This document shows, piece after piece, positions 48,998 to 57,884 of a stretch of 64,000 nucleotides of DNA (its first letter is position 1; each line of letters begins with the position of its first letter). The notes below the pieces were generated by a model. It was not told the origin of the DNA and did not search any database. It saw only the letters and a list, made by a program, of their open reading frames with translations. Made by a program: the position numbers and the translations under genes. Source of the DNA: Sphingomonadales bacterium (GTDB lineage Bacteria; Bacteroidota; Bacteroidia; NS11-12g; UBA955); NCBI GenBank assembly GCA_016872175.1, contig VHBA01000003.1, forward strand, positions 1 to 64,000, read 5' to 3'.

Positions 48998-51126
48998 AGA
49001 TTTTCCAGTATATAATTGGTTATTTTCTTATAAAGGTGAGCGCGGTCAGGTCCAACCACATTGTGCTTGTGCCCGGGATACAGGTAGAAATCTACATTGG
49101 TATTCATTTTTTTAACAGCCTCCTGCAAATACATATAGCTGTGCTGAGGTACAACCACATCATCATCCATGCCATGAATCATTAATAGTTTACCTTGTAG
49201 CTGGTCTACATAACCTAAAAGATTCGCTTTTTTATATCCATCAGGGTTTTCGTTGGGTTTGTTCATATACCTTTCGGTATACATGATTTCATAATATTTC
49301 CAGTCAATTACCGGTCCTCCTGCCACGCCCAGTTTGAATGTACCCGGATATCTGGTCATGAGAGAGGTTGTCATGAATCCTCCAAAGCTCCAGCCGTGAA
49401 CAGCCATGCGATTTGTGTCAATAAACCCTCTTTTTATAAGCTGTTCCAGCGCAAAAAGCTGATCGTTCATTTCAACGGAACCGAGTTTTCTGTGTGTTGC
49501 ACTTTCAAATTCAAAACCACGGTTGGAACTGCCCCGATTGTCTACCGTATATACGATAGTACCTTTTTGCGCAAGGTAGGCCATCCATAGCGGACCTCCG
49601 CCAAGCCAACTTTCAGTTACCATCTGCGCATGCGGGCCTCCATACACATACACGAGTAGCGGATATTTCTTTTTAGGATCGAAATCAGGCGGTAGAAACA
49701 TGCGGCCATAAAGGGCGGTATTGGTGTTTAAAATAACCGGTTCTATTCGGATGTCGCCAATCTGATAATCCGTCAAAGGATTTGGTCCTTCAAAAATAAT
49801 ATTGATTTGGGTTCCATCCAGTTGATGCACACTGTATCTGCGTGGAATCTGCATGGATGTGAAAATATCCATATAAGTTCCTGCATGAGTATTTAGAAGA
49901 ACCTTGTGTGTTCCAACTCCCTTGGTGATTTTTACCGGTTTGGGATTGCGATCCCTGAATTTATAAAGATACACATGTCTTTGCAAAGGACTTTCCTGGG
50001 TACTCTCATAGAAAAAGCCCTGGTTGCCTTTGGTGAATCCCAGAAAGTCAGTAACTGCCCAGTTGCCCTTGGTAAGCTGTATGGGTGCGCGCTGGTCGTC
50101 CATAAGATAAAGATGATTGTAGCCTGACTTTTCACTCATCCACAACCACTTATTGCCTTCCCCGGGTATAAAAATGGGCGGATGTTCGGGCTCAACATAT
50201 TTTTCATTCTTCTCTTCATATACGATTTTGTCCAGTTTGCCGTCACTAACCCTGTATTTGCGCAACTGCATGTGATTTTGTTCCCTGTTTACCCATGCAA
50301 GATAAATGGATTGCGCGTCTGGGCTCCAGGCAATGTTGGTTAGATACTGATCATAAGGTCCATCTGTAACTAGGTAGATGGTTTCCTCGGTGAGGCAGTT
50401 GTAAATACCCACTTTCACAGAATGACTGCTGTCGCCGGCCATGGGATAACGAATGTAATTATTTTTGGCAGGTCCATCTGCAATATTGGTAAGCGGATAC
50501 TGGGTTACCCGGGTTTCATCCATACGGTAAAACGCCAGTTTATTTCCATCGTTACTCCAGAATAAACCTTTATTGATGCCAAACTCATTTCTGTGAACGG
50601 ATTGACCGTAAACTATTCCATTTCCACCATCTGCAGTTATTCGGCGGAGACCACTGGCTGTTACAATGCTGATATTGTCTTTTTCGACCAAGGCTGTGTT
50701 CAGTGAGCTTTCGGCAATTTCAATGGCGTCAAAATTCTCGGAGAATTTACGCTTGGTGATTAGGGTTTTATCTGAAGTGTTATAAATAAAAAGTCTGCCT
50801 TTATTAACAAACCAGCATTCATTTTCTGATTTCCATGTTAACGCAGGAAAAGATTTAATTTCACCGCCTTCTGCAGAAACAAGTTTTGCAAAGCTTTCCA
50901 TGGTAAACATCGTATCGCTGAGCAGGGTAGAAGGGTCGGTAGACAGTAGAGCTTTCCCCTTAATTTGTGTGAACCTGTTGGAATTAGGAATCCATTGCAC
51001 ACCGCGCAATCCTGATGGTGTAAATTTCGGATTGAAACAATCCTCAATGGTTAATGCCTGATTCTGGGATTTAAGCACTGTGCTGAATAAGCCGATGCAT
51101 ATGGGAAACAAAAGCAGTTTTCTCAT
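48994..51126 (-). CDS. S9 family prolyl peptidase (DPP IV-like)
   Basis: Signal peptide at MRKLLLFPICIGLF; C-terminal hydrolase MAVHGWSFGGFMTTSLMTRYPG, IHGMDDDVVVPQHS, YPGHKHNV. Confidence 0.94.
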   Translation of the reverse strand: MRKLLLFPICIGLFSTVLKSQNQALTIEDCFNPKFTPSGLRGVQWIPNSNRFTQIKGKALLSTDPSTLLSDTMFTMESFAKLVSAEGGEIKSFPALTWKSENECWFVNKGRLFIYNTSDKTLITKRKFSENFDAIEIAESSLNTALVEKDNISIVTASGLRRITADGGNGIVYGQSVHRNEFGINKGLFWSNDGNKLAFYRMDETRVTQYPLTNIADGPAKNNYIRYPMAGDSSHSVKVGIYNCLTEETIYLVTDGPYDQYLTNIAWSPDAQSIYLAWVNREQNHMQLRKYRVSDGKLDKIVYEEKNEKYVEPEHPPIFIPGEGNKWLWMSEKSGYNHLYLMDDQRAPIQLTKGNWAVTDFLGFTKGNQGFFYESTQESPLQRHVYLYKFRDRNPKPVKITKGVGTHKVLLNTHAGTYMDIFTSMQIPRRYSVHQLDGTQINIIFEGPNPLTDYQIGDIRIEPVILNTNTALYGRMFLPPDFDPKKKYPLLVYVYGGPHAQMVTESWLGGGPLWMAYLAQKGTIVYTVDNRGSSNRGFEFESATHRKLGSVEMNDQLFALEQLIKRGFIDTNRMAVHGWSFGGFMTTSLMTRYPGTFKLGVAGGPVIDWKYYEIMYTERYMNKPNENPDGYKKANLLGYVDQLQGKLLMIHGMDDDVVVPQHSYMYLQEAVKKMNTNVDFYLYPGHKHNVVGPDRAHLYKKITNYILENL

Positions 51127-51181
51127 GGTTGTCTTTGTACTTCGCAAATATGGTTGCAAATTTGCGGCCTAATTAATTTTC

Positions 51182-51997
51182 ATGCAAAATACAAAGAATT
51201 TAATTGAAGAGGCCTGGGAAAACAGAAGTTTATTACAACAACACGAGTATATAAGCGCCATTGAAGTAGTTATTGAAAAGCTGGATAAGGGTGAATTGCG
51301 TGTGGCAGAACCGCTGCCCGACGGGAGTTGGCAAAATAATGACTGGATTAAAAAAGCAGTGATATTGTATTTTCCTACCCGAAAAATGGAAACCCTGCAG
51401 GCAGGCCCCATGGAATTCAATGATAAAATGAAACTTAAAAGTGGCTACGCAGCACTTGGGGTAAGGGTAGTTCCTCACGCCATAGCAAGGTATGGTGCTT
51501 TTCTGGCTTCAGGTGTTATTATGATGCCTTCATATGTAAATATTGGAGCGTATGTAGATTCAGGCACCATGGTAGATACATGGGCTACGGTTGGAAGTTG
51601 TGCTCAGATTGGTAAAAATGTGCATTTAAGCGGTGGCGTTGGAATTGGCGGTGTCTTAGAACCTGTACAGGCCGCTCCTGTGATTATTGAAGATGATTGT
51701 TTTGTAGGCTCGCGTTGCATTGTTGTGGAAGGTGTAAGGGTCGGAAAACAGGCCGTTTTAGGCGCCGGTTTGACGCTTACAATGAGTACTAAAATTATGG
51801 ATGCAGAAACAGGAAAAGAATTGCCCCGTGGCTATATACCGCCAAGAAGTGTGGTTATTCCGGGATCAATTAAAAAAACTTTTACCGGTGGTGATTTTTA
51901 TGTTCCCTGTGCACTTATTATTGGCCAACGAAAAGAGAGTACCGATACGAAAACCTCACTGAATGACGCTCTCCGCGATTTTAACGTAGCTGTCTGA
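51182..51997 (+). CDS. dapD: 2,3,4,5-tetrahydropyridine-2,6-dicarboxylate N-succinyltransferase
   Basis: 271 aa; left-handed beta-helix hexapeptides; MMPSYVNIGAYVDSGTMVDTWATVGSCAQIGKNVHLSGGVGIGGVLEP. Confidence 0.96.
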   Translation: MQNTKNLIEEAWENRSLLQQHEYISAIEVVIEKLDKGELRVAEPLPDGSWQNNDWIKKAVILYFPTRKMETLQAGPMEFNDKMKLKSGYAALGVRVVPHAIARYGAFLASGVIMMPSYVNIGAYVDSGTMVDTWATVGSCAQIGKNVHLSGGVGIGGVLEPVQAAPVIIEDDCFVGSRCIVVEGVRVGKQAVLGAGLTLTMSTKIMDAETGKELPRGYIPPRSVVIPGSIKKTFTGGDFYVPCALIIGQRKESTDTKTSLNDALRDFNVAV

Positions 51998-53067
51998 TGA
52001 ATATCGGGTTTGATGCAAAACGCTATTTTAATAACCGCACAGGACTGGGCAATTATAGCCGCAGTGTGGTTGAAGCTTTGCTGAAAAGCCATCCCGAAAA
52101 TCAGTATGTATTGTTTTCCTCTGGTCAAGAGGGAAGAACAATAACCTCTGGTCTTGTGGTTGCCGAAACCCGCCGCAAAGGTTCCCTATGGCGCGTTATG
52201 GGAATGAAAAAAGATCTGGTCAGCACAGGGATTCAAGTTTATCATGGACTTACCAATGAAATTCCCTGGGGACTTAAAGATTCCAGTGTAAAAACCGTGG
52301 TAACCGTACACGACCTGATTTTTAAGCGTTTTCCCGATTACTACAGATTTGCCGATCCCTGGATTTATAATCTTAAAACCCGGTATGCACTGCGCAATGC
52401 TGGTGTCGTGATTGCCGCCAGTGAAACCACTGCCAATGATATAAAGCGGTTTTACGAAATTGATTCAAGTAAAATAAAAGTAGTTTATCAGCCTGTGGAT
52501 GCAGTTTGGTATCAAAAACCGTCTGATTCGCCTGTGAAACCGCCATATATACTTTTTGTAAGCAGTTTCACACAGCGAAAAAATCACGGAAGTTTGATTG
52601 AGGCGTTTGCGAAAATTCAAAAACAAACAGACTTACATCTCGTTTTGGCTGGCGCCAAAGGCGAAACGCTTGAAAAATGCCTTGCATTTGTTCAGTCTGA
52701 AAAGTTGACAGACCGGGTTCATTTTTTTGTTGATTGTGATTTCGAAACCCTTCACTCATTGATGTATGAGGCTTCACTGGTAGTGAACTGTAGCTTTTTC
52801 GAAGGTTTTGGTATTCCGCTTGCCGAGGCAGCGGTTTGTAATAAACCAATGGCAGTTTCAGATATCCCTGTTTTCAGAGAAATTGCAGGTAAGGCAGCTC
52901 GTTATTTCAATCCTAATAATTCGGATGAAATTGCCGCTGTTATGCTGGAAAGCCTTGCGCCTGAATATCAGGTTGGAATGCAGGCTGGCAGGGGAGAATT
53001 GCTTGCTAAAATAGATGCTGATAATATCGCAGGCCAGCTCAACCAAATCTATAAATCATTGGTATAA
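51997..53067 (+). CDS. GT4 family glycosyltransferase
   Basis: 356 aa; TVVTVHDLIFKRFPDYY; LFVSSFTQRKNHGSLIEAFAKI; CSFFEGFGIPLAEAAVCNKPMAVSDIPVFREIAG. Confidence 0.92.
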   Translation: MNIGFDAKRYFNNRTGLGNYSRSVVEALLKSHPENQYVLFSSGQEGRTITSGLVVAETRRKGSLWRVMGMKKDLVSTGIQVYHGLTNEIPWGLKDSSVKTVVTVHDLIFKRFPDYYRFADPWIYNLKTRYALRNAGVVIAASETTANDIKRFYEIDSSKIKVVYQPVDAVWYQKPSDSPVKPPYILFVSSFTQRKNHGSLIEAFAKIQKQTDLHLVLAGAKGETLEKCLAFVQSEKLTDRVHFFVDCDFETLHSLMYEASLVVNCSFFEGFGIPLAEAAVCNKPMAVSDIPVFREIAGKAARYFNPNNSDEIAAVMLESLAPEYQVGMQAGRGELLAKIDADNIAGQLNQIYKSLV

Positions 53068-53085
53068 CCCAATCTCTAATAGCTT

Positions 53086-55968
53086 TTAGTGCGGCTGCCA
53101 CATTCTGCGCTCATCTCTGCCATCTTTTCCTTCCGGCATCTTGAAAGCCCTGAGATTGTAGGTGAATGTTAGCATATAATATCTTTGCAACACATTGGTC
53201 TGAACATCTTCATAATAGGTTTCGGTAATGTTTCTGCTCAGGCTGTTATTTTGCTTTATTAAATCAAATGTTGTGAAACGGATTTCAGCGGTCTTTTTCT
53301 TCAAGAATTTATAACCAATTCCGGCATTCCAGAGCAAAAATTTGTTGTTGAAACCACCTGAAAGACCTTTATAAAGCTGGTGGTTAATATCGGTTTGCAG
53401 TACCAAGCCTTTCCAGGGTTGAACCTGTATGCGGAAGCGGCTGTTTTGGTTGGTGAAACGGCTGTTTAACGAAGTTTGCAGCGTGTTTTTTACATCAGTA
53501 ACAGACGTATTGGAAGAAATGGTAAAATCCACTTTTTCCGAAATATTACTGCTGATAACCACGCCCAGACTGGGTGTTAAATTGCGGGAGTAATTCATTG
53601 CATCATTCACTTTGCCCGGTGTACGGCTGATGGAAGCACCTGCATTAATATTTAGGTTGCACTTAATTGATTTTAGGGAAATACTATAGTTGGCAAAAGT
53701 TCTGAAAGATCTGTTTCCATCCATATTTTGAGGCCTGATAAGTTGTGCGCCGCGCCGAAGTAAAATGGATGTTCCATTAATTTGGGTATCTGAAAAGGCA
53801 ATAGTGGTGGTATTCCCAATATAATTACGGGTAAGTGTGCCGGCAATCATCAGAAAAACAGATGAACCTTTCTTCACATTAACCCATGAATACCTGCTAA
53901 ATAATGCATGTTGAAAATCCTGTTGCAGGTTACTGTTACCTATGCTAATGTTGAGCGGGTTGGTGTTATTGGCTACTTCCTGCAACTGATCTATAGAGGG
54001 TGCATTGGTAGATGATCGGTAAAAAACGCGTAAACCTTCACGCTCATTGGGTTTGTACATGAGCATTCCGCCCGGCAGTATATTTCTGAAAGGCCTGGAA
54101 AGTGCATAAACAGCCGGAAACTGTTGTTCATTGTTAAGCCATGCCTGCTGCGCATTGACACTGATATTCCAGCTCCACCGGTTTTTTTGCCAGCGATAAG
54201 CTATGCCTGCATTGGCATTGCTGTAGCGGCTGTTGAAATTATTAGATAGTAAAGTATCAGGGCGCGTATACTCAAGGGTTGCACTATCAAATGCATTGGT
54301 ATTGCGGTCACTTCGTGTTTTGTTTAGGTTGCCATTTGCCGAAAAGCTCCATATTGCGTTTTTTCCTGCGGGTTCAGTGTAGGTAATGCTGCCACTGCCG
54401 GTAGTGGATTCGCGAAGTTGACCTGCTTTGACATTATTTAATAAAACCGGTCCGGAAGACTGCTTTTGTACCGTTTCAGTAGACCAACTGCTCTTTCCAT
54501 TATTGCTGCTCAATCCGGGTGTGGCGTTCAGTGTTAGCGAACGCCCTCTTTTTTTGTAGCGCACATTGTACTGTAAGCCAATGCTGGCATTATAGCCTGT
54601 CAGGCTTGCCTGATAATAGTTGCCGGTGGTATTGATTTCAAGGTTGTTCAGTGCATTGTTACCCGATACCATATATTCTGGTTTGTTTATCTGCAGACTT
54701 ACTTTTGACGTTACCAGGAAACTTCTCATGGTGTCAGGTTTCCACTCCCAGCGCGCGTTTAGGCGATGATTGGTGTTTTGGGTCTTGGCTGTACTGTTTT
54801 CATTGTATACAAGACCATTCTGGTTACCGGTCACATAAAATCGTCGGGTACCGGAAACGTTATTGTTTTCTGTTGTGTTGCCGAAATAAGAAAAACTCAA
54901 CTCTGATTTTTTCCATTTGTTGCTGTAGTTTAATCCAAAGGCCATGGTCTGTGTTATGCCATTGCGCTGATCAACCGTAAAATTGTCGGATGGAGAGGGA
55001 GGGCCGTAACTTCCGCCGCCGGGGCGTCTCATTCCACCCATGCCACCCATCATACCGCGCATTCCACCGCCTCCGCCACTGCCAGCCATTACACCCATCA
55101 AATCTTCGGAACTAAAGTTCTGCTCGTTTATATTATTAGCCGCGCCCAAAACGGTAAATCTTTCAGCACCTTTAAATCTGTTTACATTACCGGAAAATTT
55201 ATATCGATCATTGGTGCCATAGCCTCCGTTTACCCTGCCAAATGTGCCATTTCTGAACTGCTGGCGGGTAATAATATTCAAGGTTTTGGATGTGTTTCCA
55301 TCGTCAAAACCTGTGGCTTGTGCCTGATCGCTCTTGCGGTCAAATACCTGAATTTTATCAATTACTTCAGCCGGTATGTTTCTCAACACCGTATTTGGAT
55401 CATCCCCGAAAAAAGGTCTTCCGTCTACCAGCATTTGTTTTATATTTTCGCCCTGGGCCTGAATTTGTCCATTGTTATTGGTTATTCCGGGCATTTTAGT
55501 AACCAGATCTTCAGCGGTAGCGTCAGGGTTTGTTTTGTATGCCGATGCGGAATGTTCAGTGGTGTCGCCTTTTAACCTTACCGGTGCTGCATCCGAAACA
55601 ATCAATACCTCCTTTATTTTTCCAGTGTCATGCATATTCATATAAAGAATCCGCAAATCATGGGATTCATCAGCATCATCAAAATTGAAAAAAGCGACGT
55701 AGGATTCAAATCCTTCAGCATTGGCATTTAGCCTGTATTTGCCTGGTTTAAAAACTTTCAGACGGAAAAATCCTGTAGAATCAGTGCGGCTTCTGAAAAT
55801 AGCAGAATCTGCATTAAGGAGTGTAAATTTCAAAAAACAGGGAAAAACAGCCTTGCCTTTAATGGATTGTATTTTTCCGGAAACAGGTATTCCTTTTTCC
55901 GAATTATTGCCCTGCGCCCCCAGTTTAGTGCTGACAAGCAGCAAAAACCCAATTAGTAAAATTCGCAT
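53086..55968 (-). CDS. TonB-dependent-receptor-like outer-membrane beta-barrel protein
   Basis: Signal MRILLIGFLLLVSTKLGAQ; CarbopepD-like N-domain; plug-like segment (DLVTKMPGITNNNGQIQAQGENIKQMLVDGRPFFGDDPNTVLRNIPAEVIDKIQVFDRKSDQA). Confidence 0.88.
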   Translation of the reverse strand: MRILLIGFLLLVSTKLGAQGNNSEKGIPVSGKIQSIKGKAVFPCFLKFTLLNADSAIFRSRTDSTGFFRLKVFKPGKYRLNANAEGFESYVAFFNFDDADESHDLRILYMNMHDTGKIKEVLIVSDAAPVRLKGDTTEHSASAYKTNPDATAEDLVTKMPGITNNNGQIQAQGENIKQMLVDGRPFFGDDPNTVLRNIPAEVIDKIQVFDRKSDQAQATGFDDGNTSKTLNIITRQQFRNGTFGRVNGGYGTNDRYKFSGNVNRFKGAERFTVLGAANNINEQNFSSEDLMGVMAGSGGGGGMRGMMGGMGGMRRPGGGSYGPPSPSDNFTVDQRNGITQTMAFGLNYSNKWKKSELSFSYFGNTTENNNVSGTRRFYVTGNQNGLVYNENSTAKTQNTNHRLNARWEWKPDTMRSFLVTSKVSLQINKPEYMVSGNNALNNLEINTTGNYYQASLTGYNASIGLQYNVRYKKRGRSLTLNATPGLSSNNGKSSWSTETVQKQSSGPVLLNNVKAGQLRESTTGSGSITYTEPAGKNAIWSFSANGNLNKTRSDRNTNAFDSATLEYTRPDTLLSNNFNSRYSNANAGIAYRWQKNRWSWNISVNAQQAWLNNEQQFPAVYALSRPFRNILPGGMLMYKPNEREGLRVFYRSSTNAPSIDQLQEVANNTNPLNISIGNSNLQQDFQHALFSRYSWVNVKKGSSVFLMIAGTLTRNYIGNTTTIAFSDTQINGTSILLRRGAQLIRPQNMDGNRSFRTFANYSISLKSIKCNLNINAGASISRTPGKVNDAMNYSRNLTPSLGVVISSNISEKVDFTISSNTSVTDVKNTLQTSLNSRFTNQNSRFRIQVQPWKGLVLQTDINHQLYKGLSGGFNNKFLLWNAGIGYKFLKKKTAEIRFTTFDLIKQNNSLSRNITETYYEDVQTNVLQRYYMLTFTYNLRAFKMPEGKDGRDERRMWQPH

Positions 55969-56123
55969 CAAAAAATTGTAGCTGCAAAGATGCGAAAGGT
56001 TTCTGATGTTTTTGTAAGGTAAAACCCCACTTTTGTTGAATATTAAACCAATAAAATTATTTTCATCACTTATGCACAAACCTTGTCAACCTGCCGCCTT
56101 CCGTTTTATTTTGCAATCGGTTC

Positions 56124-57236
56124 ATGGAACAGTATATCGTATCAGCACGCAAGTATCGTCCTACCCACTTTGACGCCGTGGTAGGGCAGAAGCACGTTGC
56201 CGATACACTGATGCGCGAAATTGAAAGCAATAAGCTGGCCCAGGCATTTCTCTTTACCGGCCCCAGGGGTGTGGGCAAAACAACCTGTGCAAGGATTCTG
56301 GCCAAAGTAATAAACAGTATAGACGGAGCTGTAGATCCCAAACAGGATTTTGCCTTCAATATTTTTGAACTCGATGCCGCCAGCAATAATTCGGTGGATG
56401 ATATCCGCAATTTGCAGGAGCAGGTGCGAATTCCACCGCAGGTGGGTAAATACAAGGTGTATATTATTGATGAGGTACACATGCTGTCTCCCAGTGCCTT
56501 CAACGCTTTTTTAAAAACACTGGAAGAACCGCCCTCGTACGCCATTTTTATTCTTGCCACCACCGAAAAACACAAAATACTCCCAACCATTCTCAGCCGC
56601 TGTCAGGTTTTTAATTTTAACCGGATTGAAGTGCGGGATATGGTAGAACACCTGAAACAAATCGCCGAAAAAGAGGGCGTTTCTGCTGAGGAAGATGCCC
56701 TGCATTTGATTGCCAGAAAAGCAGACGGTGGCTTGCGCGACGCATTGTCTATTTTTGATCAACTGGTTAGCTACAGCGATGGTGGCCTTACCTATGCAAA
56801 ATCCGTAGAGGTTCTGAACGAACTGGATGCAGATACCTATTTCGAGATTACAGATTCCATACTGAAAGGCGATTCAGGAAGTTGCATAATAACGCTGGAT
56901 AGCATTATCCGTCATGGTTTTGATGGTTCGGTTTTTATAGCCGGACTAACAGCCCATTTCCGCAACCTGGCAGTTTGTAAGGATGTCCGCACAGCATCAT
57001 TGCTGGATATGTCTGATAATTTCAGGAAGAAATATGCCGAGCAGGCATCTGATATGGGTTTTTCTCTCATTTTGAATGGATTAAACCTGCTAAATGAATG
57101 CGATGAGAAATATAAAATCAGCCGCCATCCCCGGTTGCTGCTGGAACTGACGCTGATGAAACTCGCAAACCTCAAGTCGTTTATCTCTCATGTGGCTACC
57201 CTTGAGGAATTAAAAAAAAAAGCCCTGAACCCTTAG
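56124..57236 (+). CDS. dnaX: DNA polymerase III gamma subunit (short, frame-0 product of dnaX)
   Basis: 370 aa; YRPTHFDAVVGQKHVADTL, FTGPRGVGKTTCARILAK, YIIDEVHMLSPSAFNAFLKTLEEPP; ends EELKKKALNP* right after an A10 run. Confidence 0.95.
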   Translation: MEQYIVSARKYRPTHFDAVVGQKHVADTLMREIESNKLAQAFLFTGPRGVGKTTCARILAKVINSIDGAVDPKQDFAFNIFELDAASNNSVDDIRNLQEQVRIPPQVGKYKVYIIDEVHMLSPSAFNAFLKTLEEPPSYAIFILATTEKHKILPTILSRCQVFNFNRIEVRDMVEHLKQIAEKEGVSAEEDALHLIARKADGGLRDALSIFDQLVSYSDGGLTYAKSVEVLNELDADTYFEITDSILKGDSGSCIITLDSIIRHGFDGSVFIAGLTAHFRNLAVCKDVRTASLLDMSDNFRKKYAEQASDMGFSLILNGLNLLNECDEKYKISRHPRLLLELTLMKLANLKSFISHVATLEELKKKALNP

Positions 57237-57255
57237 CCAAGGGTCAAAATCAGGC
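57212..57255 (+). promoter_or_regulatory. Candidate recoding/slippage signal in dnaX
   Basis: A10 run (57212-57221); hairpin ACCCTT(57229-57234)-AGCC-AAGGGT(57239-57244), extended by CCTGA(57224-57228)/TCAGG(57250-57254); frame-0 TAG at 57234-57236 lies at the stem top/loop. Confidence 0.7.
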
Positions 57256-57820
57256 ACCGCCTAAGCAGCCCGAATCCACAGAAAAGCTTACTGTCAAAGT
57301 GCATGAATCCAGGATTCAGTTATCGGGATTTGAGGAATACAAGCAAAAGAAACAGGAAGACAGAAACTCTGCCATCAAAGAAGATAAAACGGTCGAAACC
57401 AACATAATTCAATCGGAAATCGCCTATGATGAACCTCCGCAGGAGGAACAAAAAGTTGCCGATCCGGCGCCTGTAAGTCAGGAAATGCTCACGCAATATT
57501 GGATTGAATTTAGCCATACCGCCGGTGTCAGGGCCTCCAGTCTCATGAAAGCCATTATCCCCGAATTGCAAAGCAATGAAGTGGTTGTTACCATTGCTTC
57601 CGCTGCTCAGCAGGATGCTATTGAAGATGTGCGAATGAACTTTATACATTTTGTTACCCAAAAAACGAATGGTGTAATACAATCATTGCGCATTGAGAAA
57701 GGTGCGGCTGAAATAACCGACCGAAAACCCTATACAGAAAAGGAAAAACTGGAGTTTATGCTGTCAAAGAATCCAGAGTGGAAAGAGATGATTGAGAAGT
57801 TGGGGCTGAGGCTGCCATAA
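57221..57820 (+). CDS. dnaX: DnaX tau C-terminal extension, -1 frame relative to 56124..57236
   Basis: Read in the -1 frame from the A10 run: KKKSPEPLAKGQNQAPPKQPESTEKLTVKVHESRIQLSGFEEYKQ..., open to 57820. The C-terminus YTEKEKLEFMLSKNPEWKEMIEKLGLRL resembles Bacteroidota DnaX C-termini. Confidence 0.8.
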   Translation, partial: SPEPLAKGQNQAPPKQPESTEKLTVKVHESRIQLSGFEEYKQKKQEDRNSAIKEDKTVETNIIQSEIAYDEPPQEEQKVADPAPVSQEMLTQYWIEFSHTAGVRASSLMKAIIPELQSNEVVVTIASAAQQDAIEDVRMNFIHFVTQKTNGVIQSLRIEKGAAEITDRKPYTEKEKLEFMLSKNPEWKEMIEKLGLRLP

Positions 57821-57884
57821 CTGACTATTTTCTGTTTAATTTGTGCATAAACCTTGGGTTTTCTTTTGTTCCTTTGCAGTTAGA

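Noticed and set aside
57299-57820. Standalone gene (173 aa, GTG start) as listed in the ORF track
   Set aside because: The frame is open upstream to the A10 run of dnaX and the product looks like the tau C-terminal extension, so it is better treated as the -1 frame part of dnaX.
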